From assembly GCA_964645815.1 (NCBI GenBank), contig CAZYCR010000009.1, forward strand, positions 1 through 25,501: a stretch of DNA of 25,501 nucleotides, read 5' to 3'. Shown here piece by piece: positions 7,974 to 15,436 of the stretch (position 1 is its first letter; each line of letters opens with the position of its first letter). Position numbers and translations under genes: made by a program. This DNA is from JAHISC01 sp964645815. GTDB lineage: Bacteria; Patescibacteriota; Patescibacteriia; UBA9934. The notes beneath the pieces are model-generated. The model saw only the letters and a program-made list of their open reading frames with translations. It was not told where the DNA came from and did no database searches.

Positions 7974-7981
7974 TAAAAAAT

Positions 7982-8296
7982 ATGTTAGCAATCATTAAAA
8001 CTGGAGGTAAACAATACCTAGTTAAAGAAGGGCAGGAGCTCAAAGTCGAAAAACTTGACTTAGAGGAAGGTCAGAGTTTAGAACTTGAGGCAATGCTACT
8101 AACCGATGAAGAAGGAAAAGAAGTTAAAGTTGGCACACCATTTGTTGCCGGCAGCAAAGTCAAAGCAACAGTTTTGTCTCAAAACAAGGATAAGAAAGTG
8201 TCGGTGGTAAAATATAAGCCAAAATCCCGATATCGCCGTAATGTTGGACATCGTCAGTTATACAGTTTGATTAAGATCGAAAAGATTGCAGCTTAA
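7982..8296 (+). CDS. rplU: Large ribosomal subunit protein L21
   Basis: 104 residues, the normal L21 length, starting MLAIIKTGGKQY. The conserved GGKQYLV opening, the central VGTPFV and the C-terminal KYKPKSRYRRNVGHRQ region are all present. L21 binds 23S rRNA in the large subunit. A longer reading from a TTG at 7919 is open, but its extra 21 residues resemble nothing in L21 and would occupy the folded leader, so ATG 7982 is chosen. There is no Shine-Dalgarno site before it. The usual partner gene rpmA (L27) does not follow; a terminator does, so this is a single-gene unit. Confidence 0.95.
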   Translation: MLAIIKTGGKQYLVKEGQELKVEKLDLEEGQSLELEAMLLTDEEGKEVKVGTPFVAGSKVKATVLSQNKDKKVSVVKYKPKSRYRRNVGHRQLYSLIKIEKIAA

Positions 8297-8307
8297 GAGA
8301 AGAATTA

Positions 8308-8344
8308 AAAAACTGATCAGGACACAATGTCTCGATCAGTTTTT
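8308..8344. terminator. Bidirectional terminator between rplU and the lipoprotein gene
   Basis: AAAAACTGATC (8308-8318) pairs perfectly with GATCAGTTTTT (8334-8344), and an inner GACA/TGTC pair (8321-8324 with 8329-8332) extends the stem. A-rich and T-rich flanks let it work for the convergent genes on both strands. Confidence 0.8.
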
Positions 8345-8350
8345 GTTTTG

Positions 8351-8989
8351 CTAGAATGAAAAACTATTGAGCATGGTCGAGATCTCATTACAACTTCCCA
8401 TGGAATTAATCCGACATCCATTAGTACCATCAACTACATAGTAGGTTCCATCAGAGACTTGGGCTGCAGGGTAGCCGTTAATCGAGACTTCAGCGTATGT
8501 TTCACCATCAGCCACTCGAGCTTGGAGCTCTCCGATATCATCGAGCGCCCCTTCATAAAGACAGAGAACTTGAAAGTTGCAAGAAGCCGGTTCTAATTGT
8601 TTAGCAGTGTATTCAAAGAAGGTGCTGGAGACGTTGTTGAACATCACATAAGTTGGTGGTGGTGGACAACAAGCATCCGGAGTATAAAACCAGCCGGAAG
8701 GATACATCACAGAATATCCATAGGTTGGATTGCTGTACGTTTTCCAGGAAGTCTCAACTGTTCCGGTCTCGGGTTCAGATTCGGGTTCATCCGTGTCGTC
8801 TGTTGATTCACCAGCTTCGTGAGTTTCGTAATCTGATTCAATGACCTCACCTTCGGCTTCATTGAGCTCGTGAGGTAATTCGAACGCGTCTTCGGTTTCA
8901 TAACTGCTCTCAGGCTCAGATGAAGTACACCCTGCGCCGAGAGTAATTAGAAGAAGACCAATGGAAAAAAGTGGCAAGATTTTTTTCAT
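8351..8989 (-). CDS. Secreted lipoprotein of unknown function
   Basis: 212 residues. The N-terminus MKKILPLFSIGLLLITLGAGC is a lipoprotein signal with lipobox LGAGC, so Cys21 should be lipidated. A long acidic linker (about 24-80, almost all Glu, Asp, Ser, Thr) follows and then a globular domain opening with YSNPTYGYSVMYPSGWFY. That start is typical of PsbP-like/DUF1795-type domains found in many bacterial lipoproteins. The globular part has several Cys residues, including CC and the pair around GCRINSMGSC, which may form disulfides. No enzyme motif is seen. The start follows an extended -10 (TG-T-TATACT on the minus strand) by 16 bases. Confidence 0.75.
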   Translation of the reverse strand: MKKILPLFSIGLLLITLGAGCTSSEPESSYETEDAFELPHELNEAEGEVIESDYETHEAGESTDDTDEPESEPETGTVETSWKTYSNPTYGYSVMYPSGWFYTPDACCPPPPTYVMFNNVSSTFFEYTAKQLEPASCNFQVLCLYEGALDDIGELQARVADGETYAEVSINGYPAAQVSDGTYYVVDGTNGCRINSMGSCNEISTMLNSFSF

Positions 8990-9013
8990 ATAAAGATTTT
9001 TAAGTAGTATAAC

Positions 9014-9034
9014 AAAAAAACGGACGAAAGTCCG
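9014..9034 (-). terminator. Intrinsic terminator of recR
   Basis: On the minus strand CGGAC-TTTC-GTCCG is followed by seven Ts (the A-run at 9014-9020). It starts two bases after the recR stop codon. The same region carries the upstream part of the lipoprotein gene's promoter. Confidence 0.85.
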
Positions 9035-9036
9035 CT

Positions 9037-9636
9037 TTATGCGTCACGTCTTCCCAGGAGTGCATCTCCCAGCGTGACTTCGTCGGTGTATTCAATATCA
9101 GCACCCATCGGTAAGCCTCGAGCCAATCTAGTCGCCCGTCGACCGAGTGATTTTATTTTTCTCGAAAGATACATGATTGTTGTTTCTCCATGAACATCAG
9201 GTGAGAAAGCGAGAATGACTTCTTGAATTTCAGGATTTGTTTCCAAACGTTTGACCAGGGCGTCAACATTCAATTGATCTGGTGTATCACCTTCAACGGG
9301 ATTTAGACGACCGCCAAGAACAAAATATTTTCCACCAAAAGTGTCCGTAGCTTCGATGGTAGCAATGTCACGTGACTCAGCAACAACACATAGAATATTA
9401 TTTTGTCGTTTCTGATCGGTACAAATATTACAAACCGTAGTTTCTGAATAAGCAAAACACTCTTGACAAGTTTGAACATGCGATAGATTAGCTATGGCTC
9501 TACCAATCATCTCCAGGTCATGAGGCGACATACGAAGCAAGGCAAAAGTATAGCGTAGGGCTGTTTTTGGCCCAACGCCGGGGAGCTTTGAAAGAGCCGC
9601 CATCACGTTGTGGATAGGTGTAGGAAAACGTCGCAT
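9037..9636 (-). CDS. recR: Recombination mediator protein RecR
   Basis: 199 residues, the normal length. RecR acts with RecO/RecF to load RecA at gaps. Domains in order: a helix-hairpin-helix (LSKLPGVGPKTALRY, about 16-30), a four-Cys zinc finger (CQEC at 57-60 and CNIC further on), a Toprim domain beginning with VVAESRDIATIE, and the C-terminal RLARGLPMGADIEYTDEVTLGDAL signature. It lies downstream of ybaB on the same strand, the common ybaB-recR arrangement, but 114 bases separate them and a terminator lies between. An extended -10 (TG-A-TAAACT) ends 9 bases before the ATG, so it seems to have its own, nearly leaderless promoter. Confidence 0.95.
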   Translation of the reverse strand: MRRFPTPIHNVMAALSKLPGVGPKTALRYTFALLRMSPHDLEMIGRAIANLSHVQTCQECFAYSETTVCNICTDQKRQNNILCVVAESRDIATIEATDTFGGKYFVLGGRLNPVEGDTPDQLNVDALVKRLETNPEIQEVILAFSPDVHGETTIMYLSRKIKSLGRRATRLARGLPMGADIEYTDEVTLGDALLGRRDA

Positions 9637-9717
9637 AGCTCTAGGAGTTTATCAAATATTGAACGAATAAGCCACTGATATGCTATCATTCAATTAGAAT
9701 CGATTTTATGCAAAAAT

Positions 9718-9749
9718 AAAACTCCGAGGTTTTACGACCTCGGAGTTTT
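9718..9749. terminator. Terminator of ybaB, symmetric
   Basis: A perfect 13-bp stem (AAAACTCCGAGGT / ACCTCGGAGTTTT) with a 6-base loop. On the minus strand a T-rich tail follows, just past the ybaB stop codon. The plus-strand tail (TTTTATT) would also stop rightward transcription. Confidence 0.85.
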
Positions 9750-9750
9750 A

Positions 9751-10044
9751 TTATCCCAACATATCTTTCAATGCATCTAGGCCGCCCATATCTTTCATTT
9801 TACCGGCTAGTTCTTTTTGAAGTTTTTTGGTGGCGTCATTGAAAGCTTCTTTAACACCTTTTTCAATTTCTGCCGTCGCCAATCCATCTTCAATTTTTAC
9901 GCCTTGGACTGATTGATTGCCATCAATAGTGACCATGATTTTGTTGCCCAAGCCTTTTCCAACAATCATGACCTCGGCCAATTGACTTTGTAAACTCTTA
10001 GCTTGCTTTCGAATATTTTGAATTTGTTTGAGTTTGTTAAACAT
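9751..10044 (-). CDS. ybaB: YbaB/EbfC nucleoid-associated protein
   Basis: 97 residues, typical for the family. These proteins form dimers that bind DNA and help organise the nucleoid; the gene usually sits beside recR and often dnaX. An N-terminal coiled helix (KLKQIQNIRKQAKSLQSQLAE) is followed by the beta core (GNKIMVTIDGNQSVQGVKIED) and C-terminal helix with a Gly/Met-rich tail (MKDMGGLDALKDMLG), as in the family. Here it precedes recR, while the upstream space towards dnaB is occupied by a disrupted four-helix-bundle gene and its flanks. Confidence 0.92.
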   Translation of the reverse strand: MFNKLKQIQNIRKQAKSLQSQLAEVMIVGKGLGNKIMVTIDGNQSVQGVKIEDGLATAEIEKGVKEAFNDATKKLQKELAGKMKDMGGLDALKDMLG

Positions 10045-10053
10045 ATGTTATTT

Positions 10054-10503
10054 AAAAGTGATGGAGTGGTTGAGTGGTGAAGTTATGAAGTGCCCGGAGC
10101 TTTAATCAAGCTTTCTATATGAGAGTTGATTCCAGCATTAAGACCTGAATATTTTTTATCCAAGTAATAATAATCATCTTTTTTCAAATAGTGCAAGTTA
10201 TAAGAAATGTGTAGTTGTGCTTGGATTTCACAGATCGAACCTCTGGATTGATAAAGAAATCTAATAAAATACTTTTTTGTTGACCTACCCATTCCTTCAG
10301 CGATATTCGATGGTACGAAGACAGCTGCACGACGTAATTGAGATGTTAGACCAAATTGTTCTTGAGCCGGAAAGCTATCAGTGACTTTGTAGATCTTCAA
10401 CGCTAATTGATGTGCTTCCTGCCAAGTTCTAAGATCTTTAAAGGATTAAATCATAAATTCCTTCACTCCGCCATTCCTGCACTCCATAACTTTGTCACTT
10501 TTT
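10054..10503. mobile_element. Possible cassette around the four-helix-bundle gene, bounded by GAGTG-rich inverted flanks
   Basis: The gene is enclosed by unusual low-complexity flanks that mirror each other. The outer tips AAAAGTGA (10054-10061) and TCACTTTT (10495-10502) are inverted. AAGTTATGAAGTG (10080-10092) matches the complement of 10480-10492 at 12 of 13 positions. Both flanks also repeat GAGTG/CACTC. GTTATT occurs just outside both ends (10047-10052 and 10512-10517), but it is short and AT-rich and could be chance. The flanks and isolated position between dnaB and ybaB fit an inserted cassette; no transposase is present. Confidence 0.4.
10083..10454 (-). pseudogene. Four-helix-bundle (S23-type) protein gene with a stop at codon 3
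   Basis: The frame from ATG 10454 would read M-I-stop-SFKDLRTWQEAHQLALKIYK and continue to a TGA at 10083, about 123 residues in all. Members of this family typically begin M(I)xSFKDLxxWQxAHxL, so codon 3 looks like AAA changed to TAA (10446-10448). The rest is intact and characteristic: SFPAQEQFGLTSQLRRAA, PSNIAEGMGR, and a C-terminal helix. The family includes proteins encoded in intervening sequences of 23S rRNA genes and many stand-alone genes; its function is unclear. A shorter protein from TTG 10400 would lose most of helix 1. It is either a recent nonsense mutation, a sequencing error, or a gene using restart. Confidence 0.65.
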
Positions 10504-10508
10504 AACTT

Positions 10509-11960
10509 TTAGTTATTACTTTTTGGTGGAATTCCCGGCGGTAATCCAATGTTGTCCGGATTTGGACCTTGATTCATATTAGCACTAGGAGCTACATTTG
10601 GCGACCTCGACGCTTCGAGATTGCGGAATGAAGCACGAGTTGCATCCCAAAATAATTTTACCATACCGGTTGGCCCGTTTCGATGTTTAGCAATATGCAC
10701 CTCACCAATATTTTTTTCTTCAGGAGTTAATTCGTCTTGAGAGTAGTTTCTGTCGGCTGATTTTCGATAAAGAAACATAACAACGTCAGCATCTTGCTCA
10801 ATGGAACCAGATTCACGCAAGTGTGAAAGTTTTGGAATCGCCGGCTTGGACATTTCAACAGCTCGAGAAAGCTGAGCCAAAGCGACGATCGGAATTTGTA
10901 ATTCACGAGCGATTTGTTTAAGACCGCGTGAGATTTCAGCCACTTCTTGAGTACGGTTGTCAGATTTTGTTGTGCGACCTTCCATCAACTGCAAATAGTC
11001 AATAATAATTAGGCCGATACCGTGCTCGGCATGTAGTCGTCGCGCCTTTGTTCTGATTGACATGATATTGGCCGATGGGGAATCATCAATATAAATCGGA
11101 GCTTCAGAAAGAGTAGCCAAGGCTTCGCCGATTTTTGGAAAATCGTCTTCTTTATCAGACAAGTTACCGGAACGTAATTTCCACAAATCAACATTAGCTT
11201 GCGCACAAATCAAACGATCAACCAACTGTTCTTTGGACATTTCCAGAGAAAAGAGTCCAACCGGTCTTTTTACATTCACTCCCACATGACGAGCGATGTC
11301 GAGGGCAAAACTTGTTTTTCCAACAGATGGTCGAGCTGCCAAAATAACCAGGTCTGATTTTTGTAGACCTCCAAGTAAGTTATCGACGCCTTTAAAACCA
11401 GTGGCCACGCCTCGGAGTTTTCCTCTTTCGCGGTGAAGCTCGTCGATTCTTTCAAAGGCACCGGTCAAAACCGAGTGAATCGGTGTAAAGGCTTGCTTAA
11501 TAAAGTTCGAAGAAACATTGAAAAGACTTTGTTCAGCTTCATCGATCAAAACATCAATTTCTTCTGTTTCATTGTAGCCAAGTTCAACAATTTTTCCGGC
11601 AGCATTGATAAGTCTTCTGAGAGTCGCTTTTTTCTGGATTATGTCAGCATAACTGGCAATGTGTGCCGCGGTTGTAACTTTATTGGTCAACTCAACCAAT
11701 TTAGTTCGACCGCCAATTTGTTTTAATAAATTTTTATCACCAAGTCGGTTACCAATCGTCAGAAGATCAATTGGTTCGTGCCGCTCAAAAAGCTCAACCA
11801 TGGCAGCAAAGATCAAGCCGTGAGATTCTTTATAAAAATCTTCTGCCCGAACCATATCTGCGATTTTTGTCAGAGCTTCTTGATCGATTAGAATAGCACC
11901 AAGTAGAGATTCTTCGGCCTCAATGCTGTTTGGTAAAATTTTTGCTTCCGGGCTAGCCAT
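10509..11960 (-). CDS. dnaB: Replicative DNA helicase DnaB
   Basis: 483 residues, normal length. The ring helicase unwinds DNA ahead of the replisome. The N-terminal primase-binding domain begins with LPNSIEAEESLLGAIL. The RecA-like C-terminal domain has Walker A (ARPSVGKTS, about 209-217), Walker B (LIIIDYLQLM), QLSRAVE and the SGSIEQDADVVMFLYR motif. The tail (NVAPSANMNQGPNPDNIGLPPGIPP) is a flexible Pro/Asn/Gly segment. There is no sign of an intein. The start codon is supported by a promoter ending 9 bases upstream. Confidence 0.97.
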   Translation of the reverse strand: MASPEAKILPNSIEAEESLLGAILIDQEALTKIADMVRAEDFYKESHGLIFAAMVELFERHEPIDLLTIGNRLGDKNLLKQIGGRTKLVELTNKVTTAAHIASYADIIQKKATLRRLINAAGKIVELGYNETEEIDVLIDEAEQSLFNVSSNFIKQAFTPIHSVLTGAFERIDELHRERGKLRGVATGFKGVDNLLGGLQKSDLVILAARPSVGKTSFALDIARHVGVNVKRPVGLFSLEMSKEQLVDRLICAQANVDLWKLRSGNLSDKEDDFPKIGEALATLSEAPIYIDDSPSANIMSIRTKARRLHAEHGIGLIIIDYLQLMEGRTTKSDNRTQEVAEISRGLKQIARELQIPIVALAQLSRAVEMSKPAIPKLSHLRESGSIEQDADVVMFLYRKSADRNYSQDELTPEEKNIGEVHIAKHRNGPTGMVKLFWDATRASFRNLEASRSPNVAPSANMNQGPNPDNIGLPPGIPPKSNN

Positions 11961-11969
11961 AAGAACTCC

Positions 11970-11998
11970 ATCTTAAAGCTTGTGGGTGATCTTGGCAA
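11970..11998 (-). promoter_or_regulatory. dnaB promoter
   Basis: On the minus strand TTGCCA (11993-11998) is spaced 17 bases from TAAGAT (11970-11975). The -10 ends 9 bases before the dnaB ATG, so the mRNA should be leaderless or nearly so. It lies back to back with the permease promoter. Confidence 0.55.
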
Positions 11999-12031
11999 GT
12001 TGAAAAACTGAGGAAAGAGCAGGGATAATTA

Positions 12032-12040
12032 TGGTATGAT
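12032..12040 (+). promoter_or_regulatory. Extended -10 promoter of the amino-acid permease gene
   Basis: TG-G-TATGAT is a TGN-extended -10 box ending 8 bases before the ATG. I see no matching -35. It again predicts a leaderless start. Confidence 0.55.
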
Positions 12041-12048
12041 TAGCTCGT

Positions 12049-13182
12049 ATGCAAGGCAGTCAGCGTAATTTTATTCGAAGCATTTATCCGTTTATCGGTT
12101 CTGTGATAGGCGTTGGAATTTTTGGTTTGCCTTTTGTTTTCGCGCAAACCGGTTTTTGGATCGGTTTTGTTCATCTGATTGTCTTGGCTATTGTCAATGG
12201 CGTAGTTCTTTTGACTTATGCTGACATTGTCATGAACACTAGCGGACATTCGCGTTTTTCCGGACTGGTCAAGAAATACTTGGGGCTTCATTGGTCTTGG
12301 CTGGCAACAGTCTTTATGTTCTGCAGTGCTTGGGGAGCAATGATTGCCTACATCATTATTGGCGGAAGTTTTTTAGAGGCGCTTTTTGGCAGTTCGACTG
12401 GTTGGTCACTCGTTGCTTTTCAACTAATTTTTTTCTTTGTCAGCGCTTTTCTTCTGATCGGTGGATTAGGGTTTATTTCAAAACTGGAAGCAGTTTTCGT
12501 TTTTTCATTGGTCTTGATAATTGTTTTGATCTTACTCGGAGCAGCTCCTTCAGCAGATTTTTCTAACCTAGCCACTGTTAACTGGTCAAATTGGTTTTTA
12601 CCTTTTGGAGTAGTTCTGTTTGCTTTTGGTGGTATGGCCGCTGTGCCGGAAATGGCCGATGTCTTAGGGCGAGAAAAATCTTCTCTGCGTCGAGCGCTCT
12701 TGGTCGGCATGGTAGTTGTTAGCATCATTTATTTAGCTTTTGCCGGAGTGATTGTTGCTGTAACCGGTTCAGCAACTTCGGAAGAGGGAATTCTGGGATT
12801 AGGTCAGATTCTTGGCAATTGGGTAGTTATTGCCGGCTCATTACTGGGATTATTTGCTGTCTTTACTAGCTTTTTAGTTTTGGGCATTTCCATTATTGAC
12901 ACCTTGGTTTTTGATTTCAAGCGACGCTATTTATCGAGTTGGCTTTTAGCTATTGCCGTGCCTTTCACAGTTTTTCTTTTCGGAGCCAGAGATTTTATTG
13001 ACGTGATTGGTTTCACCGGCGCCGTGCTTGGTGGTGCTACTGGTCTTTTGGCTCTCTATACTTATCTCAAAGCAAAAAGGCACGCTTGTTTACCCAAGCG
13101 ATGCCTCAATTTACCTTATTGGTTGATTGTGATTTCTGCTTCAATTTTACTTTTTGGCATCATCGCTACTTTTGTTCAATAA
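12049..13182 (+). CDS. Amino-acid permease-like membrane transporter
   Basis: 377 residues with about eleven membrane helices. The first helix carries the unwound-helix signature GSVIGVGIFGLPFVFAQTG (17-35), characteristic of the APC superfamily and close to the aromatic amino-acid/hydroxy amino-acid permease style. Later helices contain FGGMAAVPEMADVLGREKSSLRRAL, a pattern also seen in that group. It likely imports an amino acid by proton or sodium coupling, which suits an organism with reduced biosynthesis; the substrate cannot be assigned. It is divergent from dnaB and convergent with folD, whose stop codon lies only 2 bases away; I see no hairpin terminator there. Confidence 0.82.
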   Translation: MQGSQRNFIRSIYPFIGSVIGVGIFGLPFVFAQTGFWIGFVHLIVLAIVNGVVLLTYADIVMNTSGHSRFSGLVKKYLGLHWSWLATVFMFCSAWGAMIAYIIIGGSFLEALFGSSTGWSLVAFQLIFFFVSAFLLIGGLGFISKLEAVFVFSLVLIIVLILLGAAPSADFSNLATVNWSNWFLPFGVVLFAFGGMAAVPEMADVLGREKSSLRRALLVGMVVVSIIYLAFAGVIVAVTGSATSEEGILGLGQILGNWVVIAGSLLGLFAVFTSFLVLGISIIDTLVFDFKRRYLSSWLLAIAVPFTVFLFGARDFIDVIGFTGAVLGGATGLLALYTYLKAKRHACLPKRCLNLPYWLIVISASILLFGIIATFVQ

Positions 13183-13184
13183 AT

Positions 13185-14015
13185 TTATTTTTCCTGTAAT
13201 TCTTTGGCTTCAATAACGTTGTTCAAAAGATAAGCCACGGTTAAAGGACCAACCCCGCCAGGAACAGGGCTGACAAAAGCAGCATGACCAATAACATCCT
13301 CAGCAACATCACCAACGGTCGTTGCTCCTTGTTTGTTAGTGCCGACGTCAATAACGATGGCGCCATCTTTAACCATGTCTTTGTTTAAAAAGTCGGCTTT
13401 GCCAACTGCTACTACCACTACATCTGCGCCACGAGTTTTTGCGGGAAGACCTCCTTCATCACTTTTAACAAAGTTTGCATCCATACCTTCGCGTTCAGCG
13501 AGAATAGTGAGAGGTTCGGCAAAAATGGCATTATTGGCGACGACGACGATATGCTTTCCTGAAAGCGGCTGGTTAGTTGCCTGAATCAGGCGCATGATTG
13601 CCAAAGTGACAGGCGGTATTAGACCGGTTTCACCAGTAATTAATTTACCGCGGTTAGCCATGTGAAAACCATCGACGTCTTTGTTGGGATCAATGGCAGC
13701 AATAATTTTGTCTTCGTCCTGATTTGGTAAGGGCAGTTGAACCAAGATACCATTAATATCCGATCGCTTGTTTAGTTCGTGAATTTTATCGATGATTGTT
13801 TTTGTTCTCGCGTCACCTTCAAAAGTAAATTTTTCAAAATAGACACCAACTTCTTTGGCTGCTTTTTCTTTGAGGCTTACGTACAACTGTGAGGCAGAAT
13901 CGTCGCCAACTAAAATTGCCGCCAAACCAGGAGGTTGGTCTAATTTTTCAATTCTTGCTTTGGCCTTTTCGCGGATGGCTTCTGCCAACTGCCGGCCTTT
14001 AATGATTTCAGACAT
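13185..14015 (-). CDS. folD: FolD: methylenetetrahydrofolate dehydrogenase/cyclohydrolase with altered NADP loop
   Basis: 276 residues, normal length. FolD interconverts methylene-, methenyl- and formyl-tetrahydrofolate. The catalytic part is intact: YVSLK (Tyr45, Lys49), ILVQLPLP (90-97), DVDGFH (113-118) and the C-terminal PVPGGVGPLTVAYLL. The cofactor part is unusual: the normal VVGRSxIVGxP reads VVVANNAIFAEP (157-168), losing the Gly-Arg-Ser that holds NADP, and the HSxT strand reads VKSDEGG. DVVVVAVGKADFL and GAIVIDVG are still present. It could prefer another cofactor or be mainly a cyclohydrolase. It follows glyA with a 42-base gap that contains its own promoter and an inverted repeat. 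Confidence 0.93.
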   Translation of the reverse strand: MSEIIKGRQLAEAIREKAKARIEKLDQPPGLAAILVGDDSASQLYVSLKEKAAKEVGVYFEKFTFEGDARTKTIIDKIHELNKRSDINGILVQLPLPNQDEDKIIAAIDPNKDVDGFHMANRGKLITGETGLIPPVTLAIMRLIQATNQPLSGKHIVVVANNAIFAEPLTILAEREGMDANFVKSDEGGLPAKTRGADVVVVAVGKADFLNKDMVKDGAIVIDVGTNKQGATTVGDVAEDVIGHAAFVSPVPGGVGPLTVAYLLNNVIEAKELQEK

Positions 14016-14039
14016 AATGCGGTGAGAATATACCGCATT
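14016..14039. promoter_or_regulatory. Inverted repeat overlapping the folD promoter, candidate operator
   Basis: AATGCGGT (14016-14023) and ACCGCATT (14032-14039) form a perfect 8-bp inverted repeat directly before the folD ATG. On the minus strand a TATATT -10 lies across its centre, 17 bases from a weak TTGTTT -35. A 12-bp palindrome TTTTCATGAAAA (14038-14049) adjoins it. No T-run follows, so it is not a glyA terminator. It could be a repressor site or an RNA hairpin; no regulator is identified. Confidence 0.45.
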
Positions 14040-14057
14040 TTCATGAAAAAAACAAGT

Positions 14058-15299
14058 CTAATACTCCAGTCCTTGGTAGAGAGGAAAAAGGCTGGTTAAC
14101 TCCTTAACTTCTATCTTAATTTCCGCCAATTTATCGTCATTTGTATGATTCATTATTGCCTCATCGATCCAGCCGGCAATCTGCTTCATTTCTGCCTCTT
14201 TCATGCCTCGAGTCGTTAAAGCCGGGGTGCCTAGGCGAATTCCTGAAGGATCCATTGGCGAGCGAGGATCATCAGGAATCATATTTTTGTTAACCGTGAT
14301 GCCAGCTTTATCAAGTGCCGCTTCTGCTTCTTTGCCGGTGAGCCCTTTATTAGTTACGTCGATAAGAAGCAAGTGATTGTCTGTTCCGCCAAACATAAGG
14401 GCATAACCTTTATTGGTCAGTTCCGTTTCGAGCGCCTTGGCATTTACTTTAATTTGCTTGGCGTATTCTTTAAACTCGGGCTGCATTACCTCTTTAAAAG
14501 CAATCGCTTTAGCTGTGATGACATTTTCGTGTGGCCCACCTTGAAGCCCTGGGAAAACTGCTTTGTCAACAGCTTTGGCATGTTCTGCTTTGCACATAAT
14601 CATCCCGCCACGTGGACCGCGAAGAGTTTTGTGAGTTGTTGTTGTAACCACATCAAAGAGGGGGACTGGGTTGGCCATTTCTCCGGCGGCGATTAAGCCA
14701 GCAATGTGAGCAATATCGGCCATAGTGTAAGCACCAACTTCATCGGCAATCTTTTTGACACCCTTGTAATCAATTTCGCGCGAATAAGCAGAGTAGCCAA
14801 CTAAAATAAGTTTTGGTTTATGCTCCAGTGCCATTTGTCGTAAGTTTTCCAAATCCAGTTCACCTGAACTGTCAGTCTTGTATCGAACAAAGTTGTAAAT
14901 ACTGGCTGACTGGGTTATTGGATGGCCGTGCGTGAGATGTCCGCCATGCGAAAGATCCATGCCGAGAACTGTATCTCCAGGTTCTAATAATGCTTCGTAG
15001 GCGGCGATGTTGGCTGGTGCACCAGAAAGCGGTTGGACATTTACGTGCTCGGCGCCAAAAATTTCTTTAGCCCGATCGATCGCTAATTGTTCAATTTGGT
15101 CGATAAATTGGCAGCCGCCATAATAGCGCTTGCCTGGATAACCTTCGGAATATTTGTTGGTTGCCACTGAGCCTAGAGCTTCCAGTACTGCCGGAGAAAC
15201 AAAGTTTTCAGAAGGAATCATTTCTAAGCCTTCTCGTTGCCGATCGAGTTCACTTTGCAACGATTCAGCAATTTCAGGATCAAAGTTTCTGATAAACAT
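14058..15299 (-). CDS. glyA: Serine hydroxymethyltransferase
   Basis: 413 residues, normal length. This PLP enzyme converts serine and tetrahydrofolate to glycine and methylene-tetrahydrofolate, the substrate of FolD encoded next. Key parts: MIPSENFVSPAVLEALGS (27-44), TNKYSEGYPGKRYYGG, the PLP lysine in VTTTTHKTLRGPRGG, FPGLQGGPHEN, and the C-terminal SGIRLGTPALTTRGM. The usual QPHSGSQAN reads QPLSGAPAN, a variation at the PLP-proximal loop. A promoter TTGGAA-17-CACTAT on the minus strand ends 5 bases before the ATG, again implying a leaderless transcript. glyA and folD form a compact one-carbon unit. Confidence 0.96.
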   Translation of the reverse strand: MFIRNFDPEIAESLQSELDRQREGLEMIPSENFVSPAVLEALGSVATNKYSEGYPGKRYYGGCQFIDQIEQLAIDRAKEIFGAEHVNVQPLSGAPANIAAYEALLEPGDTVLGMDLSHGGHLTHGHPITQSASIYNFVRYKTDSSGELDLENLRQMALEHKPKLILVGYSAYSREIDYKGVKKIADEVGAYTMADIAHIAGLIAAGEMANPVPLFDVVTTTTHKTLRGPRGGMIMCKAEHAKAVDKAVFPGLQGGPHENVITAKAIAFKEVMQPEFKEYAKQIKVNAKALETELTNKGYALMFGGTDNHLLLIDVTNKGLTGKEAEAALDKAGITVNKNMIPDDPRSPMDPSGIRLGTPALTTRGMKEAEMKQIAGWIDEAIMNHTNDDKLAEIKIEVKELTSLFPLYQGLEY

Positions 15300-15415
15300 A
15301 AAAAATAGTGTTGTTAGAGAGAGTTATTTCCAAGTTCTAACAGTATTTTGTTGGGTCACGCTGCATACTGAAATATTGTATGCTCTTTCAGCCGCATGTA
15401 CAAATTCCGTCATTT

Positions 15416-15424
15416 TGATAATAT
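15416..15424 (+). promoter_or_regulatory. Extended -10 promoter, probably the original murC promoter
   Basis: TG-A-TAATAT is a TGN-extended -10. If the cassette at 15437-15739 and one TATG copy are removed, this box ends 9 bases before the murC ATG, the same leaderless geometry as other genes here. Today it should transcribe the GIY-YIG gene first. Confidence 0.5.
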
Positions 15425-15436
15425 GAAAAGGGTATG

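Noticed and set aside
7919..7981. TTG start adding 21 residues to L21
   Set aside because: The extra residues do not match L21, and the stretch is the folded mRNA leader.
9684..9752. Possible short rightward transcript: TGCTATCAT box, then ATG-CAA-AAA-TAA and the ybaB terminator
   Set aside because: The promoter has poor -35 spacing (19) and the three-codon frame is trivial; the hairpin is fully explained as the ybaB terminator.
13179..13190. AATAAATTTATT palindrome between the permease gene and folD as a terminator
   Set aside because: Purely A/T, no stable stem; it merely spans the two stop codons.
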